64,000 nucleotides of DNA from an uncultured Rhodospirillaceae bacterium (GCA_945952105.1 CAMFGZ010000017.1:1-64000); one strand, 5' to 3'; positions 9,019 through 16,877 are shown, numbered from the stretch's first letter. Made by a program: numbers and translations. The notes: generated from the sequence alone by a model not told the origin.

Positions 9019-9654
9019 ATGAGCAACACGCCGCTCGCTTTCGAGACCGTCGCGGCCTTCGCGACGCCGATCCTCGTCATCGATCTTCCCGATGGCGGGC
9101 AAATGAACGCCGCCCTGATGCCGGTGCTGCTGAAGCGCGAGGCCGAGCAGCCCAGCAAGTCGCACAGTACGCTGGGTGGCTGGCAGTCGACCTGGGACGT
9201 CGACAAGTGGGCGGGTGTGCCGGCCATCAAGCTGCTGGCGGTCGCCCGCAACGTCGCCAACCGCGCCACGGTCGACCGCGCCGGCCAGCCGGTCTCGATC
9301 ATGTGGCAGGCCAACATGTGGGCGAACATCAACCGCAGCGGCCACGGCAACGAGTTCCATTCCCATCCCGGCAGCTACTGGTCGGGCGTCTACTATGTGG
9401 ACGATGGCGGGGTTTCGGCCGATCCCTCCCTGGGCGGCGAGCTGGAGTTCATGGATCCGCGCGGGCCGGCGCCGGCGATGTACGCGCCGCATCTCGCCTT
9501 CGCGCTGCCGGGCGGCCTGTCGGTTGGCACCAACCAGACGATCGTGCCGAAGGCGGGACGGCTGGTGATGTTCCCGTCCTGGGTGCTGCACCAGGTGCGG
9601 CCCTACCGCGGCACCGCGCAGCGCATCTCCATCGCCCTCAATCTCAGCCTGTGA
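9019..9654 (+). CDS. TIGR02466-type putative 2OG-Fe(II) oxygenase (second copy)
   Basis: A 211-residue paralogue of the 7263-7913 protein. Shared blocks include GGWQSTWD, ANMWANINRSGHGN, SYWSGVYYVDDGG and HQVRPYRG followed by RISIALNLSL at the extreme C-terminus, so the presumed iron ligands (FHSH...H) and the 2-oxoglutarate-binding Arg are kept. The first copy has a short insert after DRSGTAG (about six to nine residues) that this one lacks. Its stop overlaps the GTG start of gpsA (GTGA), and it begins 9 nt after tsaD. A role in tRNA modification next to TsaD is only a guess; no substrate is known. Confidence 0.87.
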   Translation: MSNTPLAFETVAAFATPILVIDLPDGGQMNAALMPVLLKREAEQPSKSHSTLGGWQSTWDVDKWAGVPAIKLLAVARNVANRATVDRAGQPVSIMWQANMWANINRSGHGNEFHSHPGSYWSGVYYVDDGGVSADPSLGGELEFMDPRGPAPAMYAPHLAFALPGGLSVGTNQTIVPKAGRLVMFPSWVLHQVRPYRGTAQRISIALNLSL

Positions 9655-10640
9655 CGGGGCTCTCGCATATCGGCATCGTCGGCGGCGGTGCCTTCGGCAC
9701 GGCGCTCGCCTGTCTCGGCCGGCGCGCCGGCCGTCGGGTCACCCTGTGGTCGCGTGATCGCACCGTGTCGGCGGCGATCGCCGATCAGCGCCGCAACGAG
9801 ATCTACCTGCCGGGCCAGCCGCTCGATGCCGGCATCGAGGCGGCGGCGGCGCTGGGCGACCTGGAGGCCTGCGATGTCATCCTGCTGGTCTGTCCGGCGC
9901 AGGCCGTGCGGGCCCTGGCGCGCGATCTGCCGGGGACCGCGCCCGTCGTGATCTGCGCCAAGGGCATCGAGGCTGCGACCGGCCTGCTGATGCCCGAAGT
10001 GCTGGCGGAGGTGCTGCCGGGCCGGGCGGTCGCCATGCTGTCGGGGCCGAGCTTCGCGGAGGAAGCCGTGCAGGGCCTGCCGACGGCGGTCAGCATCGCG
10101 ACCGGCGATGCCGGCCTCGGCCGTGATCTCGCGGCCTCGCTCGCCGCGGGCATGTTCCGTCCCTACTGGACCGACGATGTCGTAGGCGTCTCGCTGGGCG
10201 GCGCGGTCAAGAACGTACTGGCCATCGCGGCGGGCATCGTCGAGGGCCGCGGCCTCGGCCACAACGCCGCCGCCGCGCTCATCACGCGCGGCTTCGCCGA
10301 GATGGCGCGACTGGGCCTCGCGATGGGCGCCAATCTGGAGACGCTGACGGGGCTGAGCGGCCTGGGCGATCTCGTGCTCACCTGTCACGGTCCGCTCTCT
10401 CGCAACCGCGCGCTCGGCGCCGCGCTGGGCAAGGGCACATCGCTCGCCCGCTACATGGAAGGCCGGCGGCAGGTCGTGGAGGGCGCGGCGACCGCGCCAG
10501 CTGTGCTCGAACGGGCCGCCCGGCTCGGCATCGAGATGCCGATTTGCACGGCTGTCGATGCTATCCTGCATCGGGGCGCGGACCTCGACGAGGCGATCCG
10601 GGGCTTGTTGGCGCGTCCGCTGCGCCGTGAAGGCAAATGA
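9651..10640 (+). CDS. gpsA: NAD(P)H-dependent glycerol-3-phosphate dehydrogenase
   Basis: A 329-residue enzyme that reduces dihydroxyacetone phosphate to sn-glycerol-3-phosphate for phospholipid synthesis. The N-terminal dinucleotide motif is IGIVGGGAFGTALA; the substrate/catalytic region reads LGGAVKNVLAIAAGI with the conserved Lys, followed by HNAAAALITRGFAEM and LSGLGDLVLTC. The start is GTG at 9651, overlapping the upstream oxygenase stop; an apparent longer frame reaching back to 8403 is the shadow of tsaD and the oxygenase. It is followed 15 nt later by the EVE gene. Confidence 0.97.
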   Translation: MTGLSHIGIVGGGAFGTALACLGRRAGRRVTLWSRDRTVSAAIADQRRNEIYLPGQPLDAGIEAAAALGDLEACDVILLVCPAQAVRALARDLPGTAPVVICAKGIEAATGLLMPEVLAEVLPGRAVAMLSGPSFAEEAVQGLPTAVSIATGDAGLGRDLAASLAAGMFRPYWTDDVVGVSLGGAVKNVLAIAAGIVEGRGLGHNAAAALITRGFAEMARLGLAMGANLETLTGLSGLGDLVLTCHGPLSRNRALGAALGKGTSLARYMEGRRQVVEGAATAPAVLERAARLGIEMPICTAVDAILHRGADLDEAIRGLLARPLRREGK

Positions 10641-10655
10641 TGCTGGGGGAATGAC

Positions 10656-11060
10656 ATGGCTTATTGGCTCATCAAGTCGGAGCCGTCGGCGTATTCGTGG
10701 GAGCAGTTCGTCAAGGACAGGAAGACGTCCTGGACCGGCGTGCGCAATGCCCAGGCCGCACTCAACCTCAAGGCCATGAAGCCCGGCGACCAGTGCTTCT
10801 TCTACCATTCCAACGAGGGCAAGGAGATCGTCGGCCTCGCCGAGGTCGTGAAGTCGGCCTATCCCGATCCGACCGACAAGGACGGCAAGGCCGTCACCGT
10901 CGACGTGAAGGCGCTGGGGCCGGTCAACACACCGGTGACGCTGGCCGCGATCAAGGCCGAGCCGAAGCTCAAGGATTTCGGCCTGGTGCGTCAGTCACGC
11001 CTCTCGGTCGTGCCGGTCTCCACCGAGCAGTGGAAGCTCATCGAGAAGATGGCCAGGTAG
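10656..11060 (+). CDS. EVE-domain (PUA-like) protein
   Basis: This 134-residue protein is a single EVE domain, of the same type as human THYN1. The signature runs from the N-terminus (AYWLIKSEPSAYSWEQF), through GVRNAQAALNLKAMKPGD and FFYHSNEGKEIVGLAEV, to the closing SVVPVSTEQW. EVE domains have a PUA-like fold and are thought to read modified DNA or RNA bases. Association with gpsA/tsaD is common in alphaproteobacteria. It probably ends the tsaD transcription unit. The ligand cannot be inferred. Confidence 0.92.
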   Translation: MAYWLIKSEPSAYSWEQFVKDRKTSWTGVRNAQAALNLKAMKPGDQCFFYHSNEGKEIVGLAEVVKSAYPDPTDKDGKAVTVDVKALGPVNTPVTLAAIKAEPKLKDFGLVRQSRLSVVPVSTEQWKLIEKMAR

Positions 11061-11085
11061 CCCGACGGCACCCGGCAGTACCGTC

Positions 11086-11946
11086 ATGGTCGACAATAGC
11101 CGCGGCATCGTGGCGATGCTGGCGTCGGTCGTCGTCTTCATCTTCAACGATGCGCTGATCAAGCTCGCCGCGGAGAACATGCCGTCGGTGCAGGCGATCG
11201 GCATGCGCGGCCTCTTCGCCACGCTCTGGTGCGCGCTGGCGCTGCTGGCGACGGGGGCCTGGCGCAAGATCTCCTATGCCGCGCATCCGCAGGTCATGCT
11301 GCGCAGCGGGCTGGAGGCCGCCGCGGCCGTCATCTACCTGATCGCGCTGTTCCAGATTCCCTTCGCGATCGCCACCGCCGTCAACCTTTCGATGCCGCTC
11401 ATCCTGACGGTGCTCGCCGTCTTGATCCTGAAGGAGGATGTGCGCTGGCGGCGCTGGACGGCGGTCGGGCTCGGTTTCGTGGGAGTCCTGCTGGTGATCC
11501 AGCCGCGGCCGGGCGACATCAACGGCTGGACCTGGGTGGCGCTCACCGGGACCTGCCTCAGCGCCTGCCGCGACATCGTCGCCCGTCACCTGCCGCCCGC
11601 CGTGCCGACACTCGTCGTTTCGTTCTCGACGGCGATCACGGTCGCGATCGCCGGCTGTGCCTGGGCAGTGATGGAAGGCTGGCAGCCGATCGATGCGCGG
11701 GCCTGGGGCTATCTCGTCGCGTCCTCGCTGCTGCTTGCCATGGGCTACCAGTTCCTCGTGATCGCACTGCGCTCGGGTGGCGAGATCTCGGTGATGGCGC
11801 CGTTCCGCTATTCGTCGATCCTGTGGGCGCTCGGCATCGGCTACGGGGTGTGGGGCGAGGTGCCCAACACCCTGGCTCTCGCCGGCATCGCCGTCATCGT
11901 CGGCTCAGGTCTCTACATCCTGCATCGCGAGCGGATCAGGCACTGA
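11086..11946 (+). CDS. DMT-superfamily (EamA) transporter
   Basis: A 286-residue inner-membrane protein with about ten hydrophobic helices arranged as two EamA repeats. The first repeat has MLASVVVFIFNDALIKLAAE and VNLSMPLILTVLAVLILKE; the second ends in a short basic tail (HRERIRH). The NLSMPL...LKE element at the end of repeat one is typical of drug/metabolite transporters. Substrate unknown. The ATG at 11086 begins 25 nt after the EVE gene, so it may be read through from that unit. It is convergent with the creatininase homologue. Confidence 0.85.
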   Translation: MVDNSRGIVAMLASVVVFIFNDALIKLAAENMPSVQAIGMRGLFATLWCALALLATGAWRKISYAAHPQVMLRSGLEAAAAVIYLIALFQIPFAIATAVNLSMPLILTVLAVLILKEDVRWRRWTAVGLGFVGVLLVIQPRPGDINGWTWVALTGTCLSACRDIVARHLPPAVPTLVVSFSTAITVAIAGCAWAVMEGWQPIDARAWGYLVASSLLLAMGYQFLVIALRSGGEISVMAPFRYSSILWALGIGYGVWGEVPNTLALAGIAVIVGSGLYILHRERIRH

Positions 11947-11955
11947 GCGCGCCAC

Positions 11956-12699
11956 TCATCTCGCCACCCACGCCTCATAGTCGCGGGCGACCTCCTCGAC
12001 GGCAGTGTCGTAGAAGCGTTTGCCGTGTTCCGGTGTGGCCTGGTTGGGATCCGAGCCGATGCGGCCGTCCGGGAAGGTGCGTCGATAGTCCTCGGCGTCG
12101 GCGAAGGTGCCCGTCGGCGCGATGCGCGGGTCCATGTCCTTGCGCTGGATCGTCTCGGGATATTTGTACCAGGTGAGCGCGACCTCGGAGGCGGTGGCAT
12201 GGCTGCCCTCGCCGGTCGGGTAGAGTTCGGCGCTCAGCCGCTTGATGCCCGGCCCGTCCCACCAGTTGCGGAGCGCGCACTTGATGGAGGGTTGGTTGCT
12301 CATCCGCTCCATCGAGCGCTCGGCATAGATCTCGGAGAAGGCGGCGGTGACGGTGGCGATGTTGCCGCCATGGCCGTTCACGAAGAAGAAGCGCGTGAAG
12401 CCATGCCGCGCCAGCGAGACCACCGTGTCGCGCACGACCGCGATCAGCGTGGTGGGCTTCAGCGTGATCGAGCCGGCAAAATCGAGGTGATGCTGCGCCA
12501 TGCCGACGGAGATGGTCGGCGCCACCAGCGCGTCCACCTTCTCGCCGGCGCCGCGGGCGATCATCTCGGCGGTCAGCGCGTCGGTGCCGATCAGGCCGGT
12601 CGGCCCGTGCTGCTCGGTCGAGCCGATCGGGATGATGATCCCGGTCCTGGTCTTGAGATAATCGTCGACGAACTGCCAAGTCTTGAGTTGAAGCTGCAC
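11956..12699 (-). CDS. Creatininase-family amidohydrolase
   Basis: A 247-residue creatininase/MftE-type metallohydrolase. The metal-binding signature IPIGSTEQHGPTGLIGTDAL (Glu, His, Asp) is intact, followed by GMAQHHLDFAGSITL, the FFVNGHGGNIATV loop and the GEGSHATASEVALTWY region carrying a further metal Glu. Relatives open cyclic amides such as creatinine or act in pterin/coenzyme routes (MftE, ArfB). The exact substrate cannot be told. It is transcribed alone between a convergent DMT transporter and the lipoprotein genes. Confidence 0.88.
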   Translation of the reverse strand: MQLQLKTWQFVDDYLKTRTGIIIPIGSTEQHGPTGLIGTDALTAEMIARGAGEKVDALVAPTISVGMAQHHLDFAGSITLKPTTLIAVVRDTVVSLARHGFTRFFFVNGHGGNIATVTAAFSEIYAERSMERMSNQPSIKCALRNWWDGPGIKRLSAELYPTGEGSHATASEVALTWYKYPETIQRKDMDPRIAPTGTFADAEDYRRTFPDGRIGSDPNQATPEHGKRFYDTAVEEVARDYEAWVAR

Positions 12700-12813
12700 C
12701 AGGTACTCCTACATCGCCGCCCAGAGCAAAACCGAGGGGCCTTGCGTTGACCGTAATGGCCTTTGTGAGGTTGGCAAGGTCCCTCCGCTGGCGCTGCCCG
12801 GTTGGAGATCCGG

Positions 12814-13236
12814 TCAGCCGTCGACTTCGTGAGCTGTCAGGAACATCGCCTTCTGAAGCGCTTCGAAAAACTGTTGATAGGGTTTGGGATCTTCGACAGC
12901 CGTAATGTTGTACTGGGCATTGGCTCGAACCAGTGTTTGAGTCGAACCGCGCTCTCGCACGGTGACGGTCATCCGCAGTGCATATCGGTCGAGTTTCGTG
13001 GCGCTGACGGTGCCAAGGGTGGCGTCGGCCTTGTCGATGACGAATCCGAGATCTTGCAGTGTGGCAATGACCGTTCGCAGCGTCTTGGCCCGGTCGGTGG
13101 TGTCGAAGGCGCGGCTTTGGAAGCTGCGTAGCTGTACGGCCGATTGGTTGGTTGCGAGAATTTGCTGCTTGCTGTCTGTTTGGCATGCGCCCAGCAAAGC
13201 AAGGACAGCAGATGAGGCCAGAATACGCCAAAACAT
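12814..13236 (-). CDS. Small lipoprotein, paralogue of the next upstream gene
   Basis: A 140-residue protein with signal peptide MFWRILASSAVLALLGAC (lipobox LGAC, Cys18). The ATG at 13236 is used because it creates the signal peptide; a longer frame adds 41 non-coding-like residues. The mature part (QSRAFDT, LQDLGFVID, TLGTVSATK, FFEALQKAMFLTAHEV) aligns along its length with the 13238-13771 protein, but lacks that protein's internal hydrophobic insert. The two genes are only 1 nt apart. No domain recognised; likely periplasmic. Confidence 0.75.
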   Translation of the reverse strand: MFWRILASSAVLALLGACQTDSKQQILATNQSAVQLRSFQSRAFDTTDRAKTLRTVIATLQDLGFVIDKADATLGTVSATKLDRYALRMTVTVRERGSTQTLVRANAQYNITAVEDPKPYQQFFEALQKAMFLTAHEVDG

Positions 13237-13237
13237 T

Positions 13238-13771
13238 TCAAACCTCCTCGGCTGTGAGAAACACCGATTGGCCGAGCTTGTCGAAGAACTCCTGGTAGAT
13301 TTTCGGATCGTTGATCCCTTCGTTCTTCGACACCTGATTCTGCGTGTTCCAGACGACACGTTGAAAGGTGATCCTCACCATCGTGTCCGAGCCGTTGTCC
13401 ACCAGCTTCGTTACCATGCTGGCGCGGATTTTCTGGTGTTTGTCCGTTGGCATGTGAGCGCCAACAAGCAGTGCAAGGACGATCGCGCCAACTATCTGTC
13501 CGGCTTCGGTGGCGTCCCTGCTCTTCGACGCAACGAGCAAGCCGAGTTTGGTTTCACTTTCGTCGATCTGAAAGCCGAGGTCCTGGAGGACCTGCGCACC
13601 AGCGCGCTGCAGCTTTTCCTCGTCTTTCGTGCCAAATCGGCGTGCCTGCATCTGACGGTCGCGCATCGCCGTCGGTGACAGTTGCAAGGCTTCCGGCGGC
13701 ACCGTTTGTTGGCAGGCCGCTAAGCCGCTTGCACATGCGGCAGCAATCATCGCTCTGCGATTGATACGCAT
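13238..13771 (-). CDS. Small lipoprotein with an internal hydrophobic segment
   Basis: A 177-residue protein with leader MRINRRAMIAAACASGLAAC (lipobox LAAC, Cys20). It shares blocks with its downstream neighbour: QARRFGT, VLQDLGFQID, KLGLLVASK and EFFDKLGQSVFLTAEEV at the C-terminus. Between the blocks it carries AGQIVGAIVLALLVG (around residues 90-104), which is long enough to be a membrane segment and is absent from the paralogue. It follows the BamE-like lipoprotein by 20 nt on the same strand, so the three are probably one operon. Function unknown. Confidence 0.75.
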   Translation of the reverse strand: MRINRRAMIAAACASGLAACQQTVPPEALQLSPTAMRDRQMQARRFGTKDEEKLQRAGAQVLQDLGFQIDESETKLGLLVASKSRDATEAGQIVGAIVLALLVGAHMPTDKHQKIRASMVTKLVDNGSDTMVRITFQRVVWNTQNQVSKNEGINDPKIYQEFFDKLGQSVFLTAEEV

Positions 13772-13791
13772 CGTTGTCCCTCCCCCAAGGG

Positions 13792-14262
13792 CTAGAAGCT
13801 GGATTGTCTGTAAGCGAAGTCGCGAACTCGCCTGTTGGCGTCGAACTTAATCACCACCGTCAGGGTCCGCTGCGTCGTCGAGCGGGCACCTGCTGATTGG
13901 CTCATGCCAGCCCCGGCGGCCCCGCCTAGCAGGCCCGAACCAATCAAGCCGCCGCCGAGGATCAGGGCATTCACGCCGCCCGAACTCGTGGAGTAGACAG
14001 TGTCCGTCGAAAAACGGTCGTAAACCCAGGATTCCTGTCTTTTCTCATCGGTCGTAACAATATTCGGAGAGCCGAGGACGGTTACGACTTCGTCGCCACT
14101 CATGCCGACGCGAATTTCGCGTTGAACGGTTCCAACCGTCAGCTTGTTCTTGTCAGCGTTGGCGACCGCGGCTTGATGGTCCTGTGCTGTCATGCAGCCC
14201 GCCATCATCAGTGCCAATCCCGCGAGGAAAAACAGCGCTCTACAGCGCTTTGACCAACCCAT
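13792..14262 (-). CDS. BamE/SmpA-like small lipoprotein
   Basis: A 156-residue predicted lipoprotein: leader MGWSKRCRALFFLAGLALMM followed by AGC (Cys23). The mature domain VGTVQREIRVGMSGDEVVTVLGSPN...WVYDRF resembles the BamE/SmpA/OmlA fold, in which short helices precede a 'GM(S/T)xxEVxxxLGxP' turn and a three-stranded sheet. It is followed by a long Gly/Ala hydrophobic stretch (ALILGGGLIGSGLLGG) not found in BamE, so it is not the Bam-complex subunit itself but a relative. I place the start at 14262, 17 codons into the open frame, to give a proper signal peptide. It heads the lipoprotein trio. Confidence 0.75.
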   Translation of the reverse strand: MGWSKRCRALFFLAGLALMMAGCMTAQDHQAAVANADKNKLTVGTVQREIRVGMSGDEVVTVLGSPNIVTTDEKRQESWVYDRFSTDTVYSTSSGGVNALILGGGLIGSGLLGGAAGAGMSQSAGARSTTQRTLTVVIKFDANRRVRDFAYRQSSF

Positions 14263-14559
14263 CCCGCACGTCCCCCTAACGCGTAGGGTTGCGAATGTAT
14301 AGCGATGCTTCAACTTTTCAAGGCGGGAATTTCAAGAGGCGATGCACTCAAATGGAGTATCCATCTCCTCAAGGGCCTACGCCGGCAGATGGGGGTGTTC
14401 CGCGAGATGCTGACGCTCCCCCGCCGGCGGAACCATCGCCATCGGCGTGTGGCTCTGTGCCCCTGTCTTCGGCGCCGTCTATCGCCTGCGTCACGTCCCG
14501 GCCCGACATCCGGGACGAGTGCATTGGCGTCGCGGGCATCCAGCTCGAGTGACGCCCTC
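14263..14559. other. Intergenic region of about 300 bp, no gene recognised
   Basis: Between the 5' end of the BamE-like gene and the 3' end of the PLP-lyase gene. It holds an open frame on the + strand (14289-14552) whose composition (Pro/Ser rich) and lack of a convincing start argue against coding. A 7-bp stem GTCCCGG/CCGGGAC with an 8-nt loop lies at 14495-14516. A second stem, GCCCTC/GAGGGC with loop TTAG at 14554-14569, straddles the stop codon of the lyase. Neither has a U-tract. The promoter of the lipoprotein operon should lie in 14263-14350, which is less GC-rich, but I cannot point to boxes with confidence. Confidence 0.5.
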
Positions 14560-15720
14560 TTAGGAGGGCAGTGGCTCGCCCAGATTGCCTTCGCTGTTGA
14601 TCAGCAGCACGCGCGAGGTCGGGCCGAGGCCGAGCGCCTTGAAGGCTTCGGCATCGGTGCAGACGCGCATCAACCCGGCGAGGCCCGCGCAGCCCGACGG
14701 GCCGGAGATGACGGCCGGGTCTTCGCCCAGCGGCTCGGCGTAGAGGCGGCGGGCCGGGAGCACATCGTCTTCCCGGATGGTCATGAACCAGTCGGCTGCC
14801 TCGCCGATGATCGGCCAGGTCACGGGCGAGATCTCGCGGCAGGCGAGGCCGCCCATCACCGTGTCGGCATCGCCGCTGGCCAGCGTCGGCTTGCCCGCGA
14901 GGTTGCTCTGGAACCAGCAATCCGCGCTTGCGGGCTCGACGACGATGGAGACCGGGCGCTGCTCACAGACCGCCCAGAGATAGCCGATGACGGCGGCGGC
15001 AAGGCCGCCGACGCCGGCCTGCACGAAGACATGGGTGGGTGCTGCGTCCCACTGCCGAACGGCCTCGTGGACCAGTACGCAGTAGCCGCGCATGACGCTG
15101 CGCGGCACCTGGTCGTAGCCTTCCCACGACGTGTCGGAGATGATCGTCCATCCGTTGGCCGCGGCCTGGCGGCGGCATTCGGCGACGGCGGTATCGTAGT
15201 CGCCGTCCACGCGTATCACCTCGGCGCCGCGGGCGCGGATGGCGGCTTCCTTTTCCGCGCTGGTGAACTTCGGCAGGAAGATCACGCAGCGATTGCCGAA
15301 CAGCTTTGCGCCCGCGGCGACCGAGCGGCCGTGATTGCCGGAGCTGGCGGCCGTGAAGACGAACTTCCCGGTGATCTCCTTGTGCTCGCCCTTCATCACG
15401 CTCTCGAAGGAGGGGGTGGAATGGCAGGCCTCGCCCACCGCGCCGCTCAGCACGTTGGCCACGGCGATCACGCCCCCCAGCGCCTTGAAGGCGCCGAAGC
15501 CGAAACGCTGGCTCTCGTCCTTGACCCGGATTTCCCCGACGCCCAGCCGTGCCGCCAGCGCCGGGAGCTCGTAGAGGGGCGTCGGCTTGTGCGCCGGGCA
15601 GGCCTCGAGTTCGTCGCAGAGTTCGGGAATCCCGTTGGGATCGATCACGAACTGCTGTTCGCGACCGAATTCGAGGGCGCGCGAGGCGCGGGGATTCTTG
15701 GCCAGCCAGGGGGTCGTCAT
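14560..15720 (-). CDS. Diaminopropionate ammonia-lyase-like PLP enzyme
   Basis: A 386-residue fold-type II PLP enzyme. The Schiff-base lysine is in RFGFGAFKALGG and is preceded by the VKDES motif; the phosphate-binding and substrate loops FTAASSGNHGRSVA and VQAGVGGLAAAVIGYL are present. The pattern matches diaminopropionate ammonia-lyase (DpaL), which converts 2,3-diaminopropionate to pyruvate and ammonia, and separates it from threonine deaminase by the long insert QRFGFGAFK. The ATG at 15720 is the start; the open frame continues upstream over the opposite-strand DUF6489 gene and is a shadow there. Confidence 0.85.
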   Translation of the reverse strand: MTTPWLAKNPRASRALEFGREQQFVIDPNGIPELCDELEACPAHKPTPLYELPALAARLGVGEIRVKDESQRFGFGAFKALGGVIAVANVLSGAVGEACHSTPSFESVMKGEHKEITGKFVFTAASSGNHGRSVAAGAKLFGNRCVIFLPKFTSAEKEAAIRARGAEVIRVDGDYDTAVAECRRQAAANGWTIISDTSWEGYDQVPRSVMRGYCVLVHEAVRQWDAAPTHVFVQAGVGGLAAAVIGYLWAVCEQRPVSIVVEPASADCWFQSNLAGKPTLASGDADTVMGGLACREISPVTWPIIGEAADWFMTIREDDVLPARRLYAEPLGEDPAVISGPSGCAGLAGLMRVCTDAEAFKALGLGPTSRVLLINSEGNLGEPLPS

Positions 15721-15763
15721 GACCCGGTCATAGCATGCTAAGGTCGGTAAAACGGAGTGACCC

Positions 15764-16030
15764 ATGAAGGTGAATGTCGAAGTGACCTGCACGCCCGAGG
15801 AGGCCCGCGCCTTCATGGGACTGCCGGACATCAAGCCCATGCAGGATCGCATCATGGGCGAGATCGAGGAGCGCCTGCGCAACAGCCTGGGCGCCATGAA
15901 CCCCGAGACCATCTTCAAGACCTGGCTGCCGGCCTCGATGCAGGGGATGGACCAGATGCAGCAGATGCAGCAGGTCTTCTGGTCCCAGCTCGCCAACATC
16001 GCCACCGGCGGTTCGAGCAAGAAGGAATAG
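15764..16030 (+). CDS. DUF6489-family small protein
   Basis: An 88-residue acidic/methionine-rich protein: MKVNVEVTCTPEEARAFMGL at the N-terminus, then PMQDRIMGEIEERLRNSL and a QGMDQMQQMQQVFWSQL helix. This architecture is a small conserved alphaproteobacterial family (DUF6489) with no known function; the MQxMQ helix resembles phasin-like or granule-associated helices, which is only a shape similarity. It is 9 nt upstream of the ferredoxin gene and divergent from the PLP lyase. Confidence 0.8.
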   Translation: MKVNVEVTCTPEEARAFMGLPDIKPMQDRIMGEIEERLRNSLGAMNPETIFKTWLPASMQGMDQMQQMQQVFWSQLANIATGGSSKKE

Positions 16031-16039
16031 GCGAAGATC

Positions 16040-16390
16040 ATGAGCCAGCGCGAGAAGCCAGCCGATCCCAAGCCCTACTACGAAGCCCACGTCTTCTGCT
16101 GCACCAACCGGCGCCCGGCCGGTCATCCGCGCGGCTGTTGCGCCGAGCGGGGCGGCGAGGCGCTGCGTGATCACATGAAGAGCAAGGCCAAGGCGCTGGG
16201 CCTGAAGAATGTGCGCATCAACAATGCCGGATGCCTCGACCGATGCGAGCTGGGGCCGACCATCGTCATCTATCCGGAAGGGATCTGGTACAGGGTGCCG
16301 ACCAAGGAAGACATCGACGAAGTGCTGGACACGCACCTGGTCAAGGGCGGCCGGGTCGAGCGTCTGATGCTGAAGCCGGAAGACAAGTAG
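16040..16390 (+). CDS. Thioredoxin-like [2Fe-2S] ferredoxin
   Basis: A 116-residue (2Fe-2S) ferredoxin of the thioredoxin-like fold. Cysteines are arranged as HVFCCTNRRPAGHPRGCC in the first cluster loop and NAGCLDRCELGP in the second, the usual pattern for this class, and the closing strand GPTIVIYPEGIWY is typical. Such proteins carry electrons or serve in iron-sulfur delivery; the partner is not evident here. It follows DUF6489 closely, a pairing that suggests co-expression. Confidence 0.9.
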   Translation: MSQREKPADPKPYYEAHVFCCTNRRPAGHPRGCCAERGGEALRDHMKSKAKALGLKNVRINNAGCLDRCELGPTIVIYPEGIWYRVPTKEDIDEVLDTHLVKGGRVERLMLKPEDK

Positions 16391-16405
16391 CCAGGGGACG
16401 AGGCG

Positions 16406-16483
16406 TCAGATGCCGCGCGTGTCGCGGCGCCGGAGCCCCTGCGATCCCGCGAATATGATGAGAACGACGATGACACCGAGCAT
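16406..16483 (-). CDS. 25-residue single-membrane-segment peptide
   Basis: A small open frame starting at ATG 16483 that encodes a hydrophobic stretch (LGVIVVLIIFAG) followed by a strongly basic tail (GLRRRDTRGI). What makes it credible is an ideal Shine-Dalgarno, AGGAGG at 16495-16490, 6 nt before the ATG, while no other gene uses it. It lies between the ferredoxin and the conserved hypothetical gene at 16531. No homology recognised. A second peptide of the same length, also with a strong SD, is at 31152-31229. Confidence 0.55.
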   Translation of the reverse strand: MLGVIVVLIIFAGSQGLRRRDTRGI

Positions 16484-16530
16484 GGCTGGCCTCCTGAAGG
16501 GCCTAACGCCGGTGCCCGTGGGCTGTTGCG

Positions 16531-16869
16531 TCAACAGGCTGTGACCTTGCCGGGACCGGTTCGGCCCGCCTGCCGGCGGCCCAGCAGTTCTATCGCCAGC
16601 GCCGTCCATTCGGCTTCTAGGGACTGCTGCGACACGGGCCGGCCGGCGCGGCGGTACCAGTAGCCGGCGTTGGACAGGTCCCCCTCCTCGCGGTGGAGAT
16701 GGGCGTGGACGCTGTCGCAATCGGCCTGGCCTTCGTGCGCCTGGACGCATTCGTGGGCGCGCGCCCAGTCGCCGCGTCGCGCCCACCAGAGCGCCTGCAG
16801 CGCGGGGCTCGCCCCGACGGGCGGCTGCTCGGCGGTCACGCTGGCGGCGAAGGCGTCGAGAGCGGTCAT
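16531..16869 (-). CDS. Conserved hypothetical protein
   Basis: A 112-residue cytoplasmic protein with two notable blocks: ALQALWWARRGDWARAHECVQAHEG and VHAHLHREEGDLSNAGYWYRRAGRP. I recognise this as a widely distributed short proteobacterial family with Trp, His and Tyr conserved, which looks like a pair of TPR-type helices, but no function is known to me. It starts 8 nt after the stop of the CFA-like methyltransferase on the same strand, so the two are probably co-transcribed. Confidence 0.7.
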   Translation of the reverse strand: MTALDAFAASVTAEQPPVGASPALQALWWARRGDWARAHECVQAHEGQADCDSVHAHLHREEGDLSNAGYWYRRAGRPVSQQSLEAEWTALAIELLGRRQAGRTGPGKVTAC

Positions 16870-16877
16870 GGCTCCTC

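Noticed and set aside
8403..9650. N-terminal extension of gpsA across tsaD and the oxygenase
   Set aside because: Reading is out of frame with two clear genes; the Rossmann motif begins just after GTG 9651.
14289..14552. Plus-strand open frame of 87 residues in the intergenic gap
   Set aside because: No Shine-Dalgarno, Pro/Ser-rich composition and no recognisable motif; start lies over the 5' end of the opposite-strand gene.
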